Positions 32,784 to 41,846 of a stretch of DNA of 64,000 nucleotides are shown in pieces. Both the position numbers and the translations under genes were made by a program. Below the pieces are notes generated by a model. The model made no database searches and was not told the origin of the DNA. It was given only the letters and a program-made list of their open reading frames with translations. The stretch comes from CAZQFV01 sp964613665. GTDB taxonomy: Bacteria > Chloroflexota > Chloroflexia > DTKN01. Position 1 is the stretch's first letter; each line of letters opens with the position of its first letter. The stretch spans positions 62,001 through 126,000 of the forward strand of contig CAZTIG010000001.1 of the NCBI GenBank assembly GCA_964613665.1, read 5' to 3'.

Positions 32784-34543
32784 CGCAGCGCGCGCCCTCC
32801 CTCCAGCGGCACGGTGATGATCACCGCCGTTCCCTTTCCGGGAGCCGAGCGGATCTCGGTCTTGCCGCCGATCAGCTGGGCCCGCTCGTGCATATTGAGC
32901 AGGCCGAAGCTGCCGCGCTTCTCGTACGAGGCCTGCACCGCCTGTAGGTCGAAACCCACGCCATCGTCCTGGACTGTGGCCACGAGGCTGGGTCCTTCCT
33001 GGGCCAGGGAGAGCCAGATGTTCTTCCCCTTGGCATGCTTGCGGGCGTTGTTAACCGCCTCCTGCATGATGGTGAAGATGGTCGTCTCGGCCTTGGGGTC
33101 GATGCGCTGGCTGAAGCCGCCGGTGTCCAGGTGCACCTGCATTGGATCGGTTGGCGGGAAGCGCTGGACGTACTGCTCCAGTGTGGGCACCAACCCCTGG
33201 GTCTCCAGGATGATCGGGCGCAGCTCAAAGAGCATGGTGCGGACGTCCCAGGCGGTCTTGCGCGCCAGCTGCTCCAGCGACTCCAACTCGGCCACGGCCT
33301 GTTGGGGCTCTTCGACCAGCAGCCGCTTGATGTACTCGATGTTCATGGCGATGGCCGCCAGCGATTGGGCTGGCCCGTCGTGCAGGTCGCGGGAGAGCTC
33401 CTTGCGCACGTTCTCCTCGGCGCGGATGATCTTGTCGCGCTCCTCGCGCAGGTCCTGGTAGAGCTGGGCGTTCTGGATGGCGATCGTGGCAAAGTGCGCC
33501 AGCGCCACGAGCTGCGCGAGGTCGGCGCGGGAGTAGTGCTGCTCGCTGATGGAGCCCACGACGATGGCCCCGTAGTTGCGCATGGCGGCCCGCAGCGGCA
33601 CGATCAGGCCGGAGCGGCAGCGCTGCAGGCCCACGACCTGGTTCAGCTCGCGGTCGCGGCCGAGGTGCTCCAGTATCTCCGGGTCGCCCGTGGACAGGCA
33701 GCGCGAGAGGGCGCCCTCGCCCAGGTGGACCTGGTTCTCGGCGTCGCCGGCGCGCAGGCCCGCGGATGCGGCGATGGACAGGTGCTCCTCCCCCGCGGAG
33801 AGGAGCACCACGCCGGCCGAAAAGTCCAGCAGCCGCTGGCAGTCCTGCAACACGCCCTCGAGCACCTTCTGGTAGCTCAAGGTCACGCTGAGGGTGTGCG
33901 ACATGTCGTAAAAGACCCGCGCGCGCTTGCTGGCGGCGACGAATTGGCCGTGCCAGCGGGCCACGTCATCCTGCAGGCGGCGTTTCTCCTCGCGGGCCGG
34001 CTGGGAGACCTGCTCGGCCAGCAGGCCGCCGAAGATGGCCACGATCAGCAGGCTGCCGGCAAAGACGCCCACACGCACGAGGTCGAGCTCAGCCCTGCCG
34101 CCGGCATCGGTCATGGTCGAGTCGCGCATCACCAGCACGGCGTAGCCGGCCAGGGCCGCCAGGTTGAGCCCCAGCCCGGCGGTAAAGCCCAGGCGGATAC
34201 TGGTGGCCATCACGGGGAAGAGCAGCAGCGGCAGCAGCGGGCCGGCCGTGCCGCCGTTGAGAAAGAGCACGGCCAGGACCAGGACGATGTCCAGTGCCAG
34301 TGTGATGTGCGGCCAGGCGCGCATACCCCAGCGCCGCCACAGGAAGACGACCTCGACGAGCGTCAGGGCCAGGTAGCCGAAGAGCGCGTACTCGGTGGCA
34401 CCCTGCTGCTGGAGCGGGAAGCGGGTAAGGCGGTTCACCAGGATCAGGCTGCCGCACAGCACCCAGCGGGATAGCATCAGCACCCAGTCGGCCCAGCCGG
34501 ACACGGTCTTGGTCTCGGTCAGCAGCATCTCTTCTTCGGTCAT
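32780..34543 (-). CDS. NarL-type sensor histidine kinase with MASE-like membrane region and GAF domain
   Basis: 587 aa. Six hydrophobic helices in the first 200 residues, a coiled coil, a GAF domain (about residues 225-365), then HisKA_3 with ELSRDLHDGPAQSLAAIA, phospho-acceptor His388, and an ATPase domain with EAVNNARKHAKGKN, DDGVGFD and GLLNMHERAQLIGG. Such kinases normally phosphorylate a NarL/LuxR-type regulator, but none is encoded near. ATG 34543 overlaps the MerR stop by four bases, so expression is coupled to MerR and DUF58. Confidence 0.9.
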   Translation of the reverse strand: MTEEEMLLTETKTVSGWADWVLMLSRWVLCGSLILVNRLTRFPLQQQGATEYALFGYLALTLVEVVFLWRRWGMRAWPHITLALDIVLVLAVLFLNGGTAGPLLPLLLFPVMATSIRLGFTAGLGLNLAALAGYAVLVMRDSTMTDAGGRAELDLVRVGVFAGSLLIVAIFGGLLAEQVSQPAREEKRRLQDDVARWHGQFVAASKRARVFYDMSHTLSVTLSYQKVLEGVLQDCQRLLDFSAGVVLLSAGEEHLSIAASAGLRAGDAENQVHLGEGALSRCLSTGDPEILEHLGRDRELNQVVGLQRCRSGLIVPLRAAMRNYGAIVVGSISEQHYSRADLAQLVALAHFATIAIQNAQLYQDLREERDKIIRAEENVRKELSRDLHDGPAQSLAAIAMNIEYIKRLLVEEPQQAVAELESLEQLARKTAWDVRTMLFELRPIILETQGLVPTLEQYVQRFPPTDPMQVHLDTGGFSQRIDPKAETTIFTIMQEAVNNARKHAKGKNIWLSLAQEGPSLVATVQDDGVGFDLQAVQASYEKRGSFGLLNMHERAQLIGGKTEIRSAPGKGTAVIITVPLEGGRALR

Positions 34544-35205
34544 TGCGGCTTCTCTTGGTGGGTGTATCCCCACCGCTGCAGCAGTGCCTGGCGGATTGTC
34601 GCCGCCGCCACCAGCTGCTCCTGCCACTGCAGCGCCTGGGAGAGCGGCGCCGTGGACTCGGCCCGGGCCAGCAGACGTTGGTGCATGGCCGTCTCCTGGC
34701 GCACCTGCTGCGCCAGGTCGGCGATGTCCTGCACCGTGGCCCCGGCGGCCAGCAGCCGGCCGGCAGCGCGGGCCAGCGGCAGTGCCGCCGGCGGCAGTAG
34801 CCCTTCGCTCGACTCCAGCAGGCCCATCTCCTCCAGGCGCGCGACCTGCTCGGAGGACAGGCCGGCCTCCTCGGCGAAGCGCGAGCGGAACAGCCCCTCC
34901 GGCTGCGCGCGCGGCAGCGGCGCCGGCCGGGGCGGCCGCTCCTGCCCCAGCGGGGTCGGCAGCGGCAGTTGCGGGGACTCGCCGCCCGCGGTGAGCCCCA
35001 TCTCCGCAAGCCGCCGGCCGATGGCCGGCAGGGAGAGGCGCTCCTCCTTCAGCGTGCGGATGAGGCGCAGGCGCTGCAGGTACGACTCGTCAAAGTCCCC
35101 ATACTTCCCGCGCATGGGGGGCATCGGCAGCAGCCCCTCCTCGACATAGTAGCGGACCGTCCGCACGGTGACCCCGGCCCGCCTGGCCAGTTCGCCGATG
35201 CGCAT
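34540..35205 (-). CDS. MerR-family transcriptional regulator
   Basis: 221 aa. N-terminal winged helix MRIGELARRAGVTVRTVRYY (residues 1-20) and Y-x-R-L-x-x-I continuation (YLQRLRLIRTLKEERLSL) are diagnostic of MerR. The C-terminal 120 residues are helical without a Cys metal site, so the ligand is unknown. ATG 35205 has GGAGGAGG. First regulator of a kinase-containing operon, which is an unusual pairing. Confidence 0.87.
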   Translation of the reverse strand: MRIGELARRAGVTVRTVRYYVEEGLLPMPPMRGKYGDFDESYLQRLRLIRTLKEERLSLPAIGRRLAEMGLTAGGESPQLPLPTPLGQERPPRPAPLPRAQPEGLFRSRFAEEAGLSSEQVARLEEMGLLESSEGLLPPAALPLARAAGRLLAAGATVQDIADLAQQVRQETAMHQRLLARAESTAPLSQALQWQEQLVAAATIRQALLQRWGYTHQEKPQ

Positions 35206-35238
35206 CTCTGTCCTCCTCCGATACCGCCGGCGCGGCCG

Positions 35239-35916
35239 CTAGGGGACGACGGCCCCGTCCTGCAGGCGGACCTGGTGCGTAGCCGCACCGGCCAGCGCCG
35301 CGTCGTGCGTCACCATCAGTACGGTCTTGCCCTGCCGGTGCACCTGCTGCAGCAGCTCCACCACCTGCCGCCCGGCGGCGCTGTCCAGGTTGCCGGTGGG
35401 CTCGTCGGCGGCGACGAGCAGCGGGTCGTGCACCAGGGCCCGCGCCAGGGCTGCACGCTGTTGCTCGCCGCCGGAGAGCTGGGCCGGCAGGTGGTCGGCC
35501 CGCGCGGCCAGCCCGACCGCCTCGAGGGCCTGCCGGGCGCGCCGTTGACGCGCCTGGGCCGACAGCGCCGAGCCGAGCTCCAAAGGGAGCTGCACGTTCT
35601 CTAGGGCGGTCAGGGTCGGGAAGAGCTGGAAGAACTGGAAGACGATGCCCACGTGCCGGCTGCGCCAGCGGGCCAGCGCTTCCTCGTCCATGGCGTCGAG
35701 CTGCCAGTCGCCGACGCGGACCTGGCCGGTGGTGGGCCGATCAATGCCGGTGAGCAGGTGGAGCAGCGTGCTCTTGCCGCTGCCAGAAGGACCCACGATG
35801 GCCACAAAGGCACCCTGAGGCAGGTCCAGGTCCACCCCGCGCAGGGCGGTGCACGGGGTACGCCCCTGGGAGAAGCGCTTGCTCAGGTTGCGCAGCCGAA
35901 TCCAGCCATCTTCCAC
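35239..35916 (-). CDS. ABC transporter ATP-binding protein, MacB/LolD type
   Basis: 225 aa. Walker A GPSGSGKST (residues 42-50), Q-loop FQFFQLFPTLTALENV, signature LSGGEQQR (147-154), Walker B LLVAADEPTGNLDS, and the switch His in MVTHDAA. The EPTGNLDS extension and short length are typical of the FtsE/LolD/MacB group that works with FtsX-fold permeases. No permease gene lies on either side, so the partner is elsewhere or the gene is a leftover. GTG 35916 starts 30 bases after a consensus promoter; MerR follows after 33 bases. Confidence 0.9.
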   Translation of the reverse strand: MEDGWIRLRNLSKRFSQGRTPCTALRGVDLDLPQGAFVAIVGPSGSGKSTLLHLLTGIDRPTTGQVRVGDWQLDAMDEEALARWRSRHVGIVFQFFQLFPTLTALENVQLPLELGSALSAQARQRRARQALEAVGLAARADHLPAQLSGGEQQRAALARALVHDPLLVAADEPTGNLDSAAGRQVVELLQQVHRQGKTVLMVTHDAALAGAATHQVRLQDGAVVP

Positions 35917-35945
35917 GCTGTTGTCCCCCTGGCGAGGCCGGTGCC

Positions 35946-35974
35946 ATTATAGCCGAAAGGGCAACGCGAGTCAA
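35946..35974 (-). promoter_or_regulatory. SigA-type promoter of the ABC-MerR-kinase operon
   Basis: Minus strand TTGACT (35974-35969), 17-bp spacer, TATAAT (35951-35946). Divergent from the next promoter with 13 bases between the -35 boxes. Confidence 0.75.
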
Positions 35975-35987
35975 ACAGGAGTTCACC

Positions 35988-36016
35988 TTGACGCTGCCTG
36001 CGGCGTGTGGTATAGT
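35988..36016 (+). promoter_or_regulatory. SigA-type promoter of the giant secreted protein operon
   Basis: TTGACG (35988-35993), 17-bp spacer, TATAGT (36011-36016), 89 bases before ATG 36105. Confidence 0.7.
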
Positions 36017-36104
36017 ACGGGTGCCAGTCCCCTCTGCCGCCGTGGCCGGCTGCCCGGTCGCCCGGCCCCTTTGCGGCGCGGCTTGGCTATGTGGAGGTGT
36101 CAAG

Positions 36105-39100
36105 ATGGTGCGCATCTGTCCCGCCCTTCGCTGTCTGGGTGTCGTGGCCCTGGCGCTGGCGCTGCTGCTGCCGGCCGGCCTGTCTGTGCCCACGGTCACC
36201 GCGCAGACCTCACCCCCCAACCCGATCTACCCCTGCGGTGTGACCACCACGACGCTCACGGACCCGCTCAACGGTACGCCGCTCTTCACGTGGGAGGAGA
36301 TCTCCGGCGCCGAGTACTACAAGCTGCGCGTGTGCCGGGATATCGGCTGCAGCAACCTGGCCATCCCCGAGGTCACCACGCGCATACCACGCCACAAACC
36401 GCTGGCATCCCTGGAGGAAGGCACCCTCTACTGGCGGGTCAAGGTCAAGATGCCCGGCCAGAATGAGAGCGACTGGTCGGCGGCGTGCAGCTTCGTCAAG
36501 GACTGGCTGGCCGGCGGTGCGTACGCGCCCCAGAACCCGGTCCCCAGCGACGGCAGCGCGGTCGAGTTCTTCGAGTACCCCATCTTTTCCTGGTCGGCGT
36601 CGCCAGGGGCCGCCTACTACAAGTTCGAGATCTTTACCGAGTACGGCTGTACCGGCGCAGCCAAGTACAGCCGGAACACCATCAAGCCCACGCACACCCC
36701 GCGGGATCGCTCCAGCCTGGGGCAGGGATGGTACTACTGGAAGGTGACCCCCATGGACCACCAGAACCACGCCGCGGCCTGGTCCAGCCCTTGCTGGAGC
36801 TTCAACCTGGTCTACTACCAGCAGCCCCAGGCGCTCTTCCCGCCCGACGGGTCCACGCAGATCTTTACCCCGGAGTTCGTCTGGACTGCCGTCAAGGGAG
36901 CCAAGGAGTACCAGATCCAGGTTAACACCAGTGCCTTTCCCTGCGCGGGGGCCTGCACGATCGACATGTCCGTCGATAGCACGCGCTACACCCACGCGAC
37001 CAACCTCTCCAACGACCAGTGGTACTACTGGCGGGTGCGAGCCCGCGACCCTGGGGGCACCTACGGGCCCTGGAGCCCTTCGGACGCCGGGGCCTCGTTC
37101 TTCAAGGCCTGGCACCTGCGGGCGGTGCACCTGTCCCCAACCTTTGCCTTTCTCTCGTCCGGGTCCCCCTACTTCTCCTGGACGCCCGTCGCCGCGGCCA
37201 CCCGCTACCGCATCCAGGTGGACGACAATGACAACTTCACCACGCCGCTGTTCGACGACTCTACCGTCTCCGACCCGCGCTACACACCCAGCAACCAGCA
37301 GGCCTCGAATATGGTGCCGGATACGACCTACTACTGGCGGGTCACCGCGCAGGACAGCACCGGCTACTGGTCGCAGCCCAGCGACACCGGTTCGTTCCGC
37401 TGGCACAACCCGCCGGCGCCGGCACTGATCTACCCGCCCTACTACTACGACCCGGCGGCGATCTCGGCCACCCAGTTCCTGGACGTGCGCACCGACCCCA
37501 CTGTGCCGGCGCCGGTGTTCATGTGGGACCGCCAGATCGATGCCGCCGAGCAGGCGGCCACCTCCTACCGCGTCGAGGTGTACGACTACCCCACCCGCAC
37601 GCATCTCCTCTGGTACACCACCACCCAGAACCTGAGCCTGGCCCCGACCGTCGAGAACGGCTTTACCCTGACCAACGGCATCTACTACTGGCGTGTGCGC
37701 GGCTACTATGGGGGTTCACCCTTCGGTGAGGCCAGCGAGTGGTGGGTGTTCCGCTTCGACACGCTCCTGCAGCCCTATACGACCACCATCGCTCCCTACT
37801 TCCCCTCGGACGGGATGGACAATGTCTATGACACCCCGCTCTTCGGCTGGACCCCGGTGCAGGGGGCGGCGCGGTACCTCTTCCAGATCGACGTCTCGCC
37901 GGCCTTTACCAGCACGCTCCCCGGCCAGCACCACGAGGCCCATCCGCTCTTTGGCTTCTACACGCCGCAGCAGCGGCTGGCCCCAGAGACCTGGTACTGG
38001 CGGGTCAAGGCGCTGGATGCGGGCGGCGGCGACATCGGGACCTGGAGCGCGGCCCGCCGGGTGGTCATCACCCACTCGCTGCGGCGGGGCTATCCGACCC
38101 ACTGTCCCCTGACCCACCCGATCCTGTACGACAGCTACAGCCCGCTCATCGGCCAGGATCCCCCCGGCGACGCCAGCGGCGACCCCGCCTACGACCTGAC
38201 GGACCTCTACCTGGCCCGCGATGACGCCAGCGCCACCAAGGGCTGGTTCCTGACGCTCGCCCTGCCGCCCACCAACACGGTCGACATGTACTTTGTCTTT
38301 TACGTAGACCTGGATCACATGGCCGGCTCCGGCGGTAGCACCACCCCTGATCCCCGTGGGTGGAACGTACCGACCGCTTCGCTCTACCGCCCCGAAGTCG
38401 CCGTCTACGCGCATCACGACAGCGCGGGCCAGGTCTCGGCCGACGAGGTGTATGTGTGTCGCTACGCGAACGGTCAGTGGCAGTTGCCCTGCGATCAGCT
38501 GCCCGACATCCTGGGGTCGCTGAGCTACAAGAGGGGATTCTACCTGGAGATCAAGCTGCCGGTGGAGTGGTTCGACTCGGGCGAGACCTGGCTGGGGACG
38601 GCCTCGGTGGAGGCCTTTACCTCGCCGGGGCCGGGCAACCCGCCCTATGACACCGTTCCCTCCGAGGCCGGCGCGCCCGCGGCCGGCTTGACCAATTTTG
38701 CCGCCGCCTCGGAGAAGGTGAACCCGCTCTACCCGTGGGACAGCCCAGCGCACCCCTTTGTGCACTACTCCAGCCCCGCTCTCAGCTTCTCCAAGCCGCT
38801 CTTCCGCTCCTTCGTGGACGGGTACCAGGTCCAGGTGTCCCGCGAGAGCGGCTTTACCAACATCCTCTACACCGGGGAGTGGAGCAACGCCAGCGGCCTC
38901 TCCCTGCTGAAGCCGCCGCACTACTGGTGGATATCCACGCGGTGGGCGCGCGTGGGCGGAATGGAGAAGAACACCCTCTACTGGCGCGTGCGTGTCCGCC
39001 ACGGCACCGGGGTCTACGGCCCGTGGTCGCAGGCGGTAAGCTTCACGCGCGATGTCTACTCCCCCCAGGAACTGGTCCAGGAGTTCCCCTATGGCACATC

Positions 39101-39947
39101 CGCCTTCGAGTGGAGCCGGGTGGAGGGCGCCTCGGCCTATGACCTGGAGTATGCCAACAACGACTCGTTCAGCGGGGCGATACCCATCTACTCGCAGAGC
39201 CCCTACTACGCCCTGCGCGACGCGCTGGTCAAGGGCCTGTGGTACTGGCGGGTGAAGGTTCGGGACACCTTCACCCCGGCGCAGTCCAGCGAGTGGCTGC
39301 TGGGCGTGCCGTTTGCCAAGTTCACCTACCCTCCGACGCTGCTCGCCCCGACGGGCGGCATCACCGTGACCGGTGTGCCCACCTTCCTCTGGACGGACGT
39401 GATCACGCCGACGGCCACACCGGTGTTCGCGGCGGTCAAGTACCGGCTGTGCCTGGGCGACTCGCCGAGCCTGCCCGGTGACACCTGCTCGCACTGGAAC
39501 TATACGGTGGACACGACCTCGTTTACCCCCGACAACACCGAGACGACAGCCCTGAGCGCCGGCCACTGGTACTGGAAGGTCGCCACGGTCGACCGCCTGG
39601 GCAGGATCGGCACCTTCAGTGCCGTGCAGGGGTTCTACAAGAACTACCCGCGCCCGGTGCCGGCCAGCGCCAAGCTCGACCCGGTTCCGGACCTGTCGTG
39701 GTGGCCCACCGAGAACGCGGCCTACTACAAACTGGAGATCTGCCGCGACCCGGCCTATTCGAACTGCGTTGAGTACGTGTCCACGGACCACACGCGCTAC
39801 CTGTCGTTCAGGGAGCTGAGCGCCTACCGACCCGGCGCCTACTACTGGCGGGTGGCCATGTGCGACCAGCAGAACGTCTGCGGCCCCTACTATGAGGACC
39901 GGATCGCCCCCGTCGGGCTGGTCTTCATGCCGCTCGTATTCAAGTAG
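36105..39947 (+). CDS. Giant secreted protein of fibronectin-III-like repeats with PLV tail
   Basis: 1280 aa. ATG 36105 follows GGAGG and opens a signal peptide (VVALALALLLPAGLSV, cut near VTAQ). At least ten Fn3-like domains are marked by the strand (Y/W/L)YW(R/K)V and the opener L-x-P-x-DG or P-x-FSW/TW, for example YYWRVRA, YYWKVTP, WYWRVKV. Around residues 665-860 a different domain (DPAYDLTDLYLARDDASATK, FYVDLDHMAGSGG) resembles DOMON/carbohydrate-binding-like surface modules. Ends GLVFMPLVFK, a variant of the PLV tail. First gene of an operon with a glycosyltransferase and two methyltransferases 19 bases downstream, which may modify this protein or its anchor (inference). Confidence 0.8.
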   Translation: MVRICPALRCLGVVALALALLLPAGLSVPTVTAQTSPPNPIYPCGVTTTTLTDPLNGTPLFTWEEISGAEYYKLRVCRDIGCSNLAIPEVTTRIPRHKPLASLEEGTLYWRVKVKMPGQNESDWSAACSFVKDWLAGGAYAPQNPVPSDGSAVEFFEYPIFSWSASPGAAYYKFEIFTEYGCTGAAKYSRNTIKPTHTPRDRSSLGQGWYYWKVTPMDHQNHAAAWSSPCWSFNLVYYQQPQALFPPDGSTQIFTPEFVWTAVKGAKEYQIQVNTSAFPCAGACTIDMSVDSTRYTHATNLSNDQWYYWRVRARDPGGTYGPWSPSDAGASFFKAWHLRAVHLSPTFAFLSSGSPYFSWTPVAAATRYRIQVDDNDNFTTPLFDDSTVSDPRYTPSNQQASNMVPDTTYYWRVTAQDSTGYWSQPSDTGSFRWHNPPAPALIYPPYYYDPAAISATQFLDVRTDPTVPAPVFMWDRQIDAAEQAATSYRVEVYDYPTRTHLLWYTTTQNLSLAPTVENGFTLTNGIYYWRVRGYYGGSPFGEASEWWVFRFDTLLQPYTTTIAPYFPSDGMDNVYDTPLFGWTPVQGAARYLFQIDVSPAFTSTLPGQHHEAHPLFGFYTPQQRLAPETWYWRVKALDAGGGDIGTWSAARRVVITHSLRRGYPTHCPLTHPILYDSYSPLIGQDPPGDASGDPAYDLTDLYLARDDASATKGWFLTLALPPTNTVDMYFVFYVDLDHMAGSGGSTTPDPRGWNVPTASLYRPEVAVYAHHDSAGQVSADEVYVCRYANGQWQLPCDQLPDILGSLSYKRGFYLEIKLPVEWFDSGETWLGTASVEAFTSPGPGNPPYDTVPSEAGAPAAGLTNFAAASEKVNPLYPWDSPAHPFVHYSSPALSFSKPLFRSFVDGYQVQVSRESGFTNILYTGEWSNASGLSLLKPPHYWWISTRWARVGGMEKNTLYWRVRVRHGTGVYGPWSQAVSFTRDVYSPQELVQEFPYGTSAFEWSRVEGASAYDLEYANNDSFSGAIPIYSQSPYYALRDALVKGLWYWRVKVRDTFTPAQSSEWLLGVPFAKFTYPPTLLAPTGGITVTGVPTFLWTDVITPTATPVFAAVKYRLCLGDSPSLPGDTCSHWNYTVDTTSFTPDNTETTALSAGHWYWKVATVDRLGRIGTFSAVQGFYKNYPRPVPASAKLDPVPDLSWWPTENAAYYKLEICRDPAYSNCVEYVSTDHTRYLSFRELSAYRPGAYYWRVAMCDQQNVCGPYYEDRIAPVGLVFMPLVFK

Positions 39948-39966
39948 CCGGTCGCAGGAGCGCGCG

Positions 39967-41205
39967 ATGCACGTCGCCATCTTCGGGCTTGGTGGCGTCA
40001 CCCAGGCGTTTCGCCAGTGGCCGGAGCGGGTCCTGGGCGAACGGCTGGTGCGATTGGGCCACAGCGTCGTGGCCTACGGCTATCACGACCCGCGCCATCC
40101 GCACCTGGCGGAGCGGGCGGAGGACGTCGCCGGCATCCGCGTGCGGCGGGTGCCGCCGCGCTTCTGGCCGGCCCGCCCCCTGCGCCGGGCCATGGCTGCC
40201 GAGGTCATGCCGGAAGTGGCCCATCTCATGCACCCGCGCAACGTCCTGGCCTACGCGGCCGTGCACCTGCTCCAGGAGTGGCACGTGCCCATCGTCTACA
40301 CCTGGTTGGGTCCCTTTCACGACGCCTTCCTGGTCGACGACCGCGAGTCGCCCCATGAATCGCCACCGCACTACGAACGGCTCATCTTCACCTGGGAGGC
40401 GCTGCTGCGCCGCGCCGGGCGCGACCGCCACCTGCGCACGCACCTGCGCAACTATATGCTGCACTGGCCCCTGGCCCAGGCCGACCTCCTGCTGGCCTGC
40501 TCCCAGCACGAGGCTGCGGAGCTGCAGCGGATGGGGCTGCCGGCGGAGCGCGTCCGCACGGTGCCGCTGTGGATCGATGTGGACTGGATCACTTCCCTGC
40601 CGTCGCGGCCGCCGCAGCGCGAGCACGGGCGGCCGCTCATCCTGTACATCGGCCAGCTCACGCGGCGCAAAGGGCCGGACCTGGTCGTGGAAGCCATGCC
40701 GGCCGTCGTCGCGCAGCACCCCGAGGCCGCCTTTGTCTTTGTCTCGCACAACCCGGCCGCGCAGGCGGAGCTGCAGTCCCGCGCCGCGGCGCTGGGCACC
40801 GATCGGCACCTGCACTTTGCCGGGCAGGTCTCCGAGGAGGAGAAGGTGGCCCTGCTGCGGGCCTGCGACGCCTACGTCCTGCCCACGCGCTACGAGGGCT
40901 TTGGCCTGCCGCTGCTGGAGGCCATGGCCTGCCGCGCGCCGGTCGTGACCAGCGACATCCCGGTGGTGCGCGAGATCGTCCAGGACGGCGAGAACGGGCT
41001 GCTTGTCCCCATGGGCGACAGCCAGGCCCTGGCGGCGGCGCTCCTGCGGGTGGTCGACGACGGCGGATTGCGCCAGCGCCTGGCCGACGGCGGCGAGCGC
41101 ACGCTGCGGGAGCGGTACGACGGCGCCAGGCTGGTGCAGGAGGTGCTGCAGGTCTACCGCGAGGCCGGCGCCCTGGCCGAGGCCAGGAGGGCGGGCCGTG
41201 GATGA
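39967..41205 (+). CDS. Glycosyltransferase family 4
   Basis: 412 aa. GT-B fold retaining transferase. N-terminal Rossmann start MHVAIFGLGGVTQAF; C-terminal nucleotide-sugar site ILYIGQLTRRKGPDLVVEAM and the E-x7-E motif in YEGFGLPLLEAMACRAPVV. ATG 39967 has GCAGGAG. Sugar donor and acceptor are unknown. Its end overlaps the following methyltransferase start by eight bases. Confidence 0.9.
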   Translation: MHVAIFGLGGVTQAFRQWPERVLGERLVRLGHSVVAYGYHDPRHPHLAERAEDVAGIRVRRVPPRFWPARPLRRAMAAEVMPEVAHLMHPRNVLAYAAVHLLQEWHVPIVYTWLGPFHDAFLVDDRESPHESPPHYERLIFTWEALLRRAGRDRHLRTHLRNYMLHWPLAQADLLLACSQHEAAELQRMGLPAERVRTVPLWIDVDWITSLPSRPPQREHGRPLILYIGQLTRRKGPDLVVEAMPAVVAQHPEAAFVFVSHNPAAQAELQSRAAALGTDRHLHFAGQVSEEEKVALLRACDAYVLPTRYEGFGLPLLEAMACRAPVVTSDIPVVREIVQDGENGLLVPMGDSQALAAALLRVVDDGGLRQRLADGGERTLRERYDGARLVQEVLQVYREAGALAEARRAGRG

Positions 41206-41845
41206 GCAGGCCTACTTCGCCGCCCAGGAGCGCAAGTCGGCGACCAAGGTGGCCTGGGAGTACGGCCGCCTGCTGCGGCTGGCCGGTCTGGCGGGAGCAG
41301 TCGGCCGGCGCGTGCTCGACGCCGGCTGCGGGGCCGGGCCGGGCCTGCGCTTCTTCCAGTCCCGGGGCGGGCGGGCCTACGGCCTGGACCGGTCGCTGTA
41401 CGCCCTGCAGCGGGCCCGCCGGGCCGTGCCGGAGGCCGGCCTGGCCCAGGCCGACCTGGCTGCCGACCTGCCCTTTGCCCGGGGCAGCTTCGACCTGGTG
41501 GTGCTGGCCGACGTGCTCGAGCATGTTGCCGCCGGAGAGGCGCTGCTGCAGGAGTGCCGGCGGGTGCTGCGGCGCGGCGGGACGTTGATCGTGCGCACGG
41601 TCAACCGCTGGGACCTGCGGCGCTACTGGCAGGGCCGGCGCTGGTCGGGCGTGGCCGATCCTGGGCACGTGCGCCTCTACAGCCCGCCGGAGCTACGTCG
41701 GGCGCTGCATGCCTCCGGCTTCACCCGCGTGCGGGTGCGGGCCGGGGTCAAGCCGCTGGCCTGGCTGCCGCTGCGCTGGCCGGTGGGGCTGCCGTGGCCC
41801 CCGCTCGTCGGCAACGGGCTGCTGGGCGCGGGAAGATGCGATTGA
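41198..41845 (+). CDS. SAM-dependent methyltransferase, class I
   Basis: 215 aa. SAM motif VLDAGCGAGPGLRFF, Asp of motif II in YGLDRSLYAL, and the Methyltransf_11 LPFARGSFDLVVLADVLEHV. GTG 41198 has AGGAGG and lies inside the end of the glycosyltransferase gene. Substrate unknown; glycan or lipid-glycan methylation fits the neighbours. Confidence 0.87.
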   Translation: MDEQAYFAAQERKSATKVAWEYGRLLRLAGLAGAVGRRVLDAGCGAGPGLRFFQSRGGRAYGLDRSLYALQRARRAVPEAGLAQADLAADLPFARGSFDLVVLADVLEHVAAGEALLQECRRVLRRGGTLIVRTVNRWDLRRYWQGRRWSGVADPGHVRLYSPPELRRALHASGFTRVRVRAGVKPLAWLPLRWPVGLPWPPLVGNGLLGAGRCD

Positions 41846-41846
41846 C

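Noticed and set aside
35988..36104. N-terminal extension of the giant secreted protein from 35988
   Set aside because: It overlaps the promoter's -35 to +1 region; the ATG at 36105 has GGAGG and a signal peptide.
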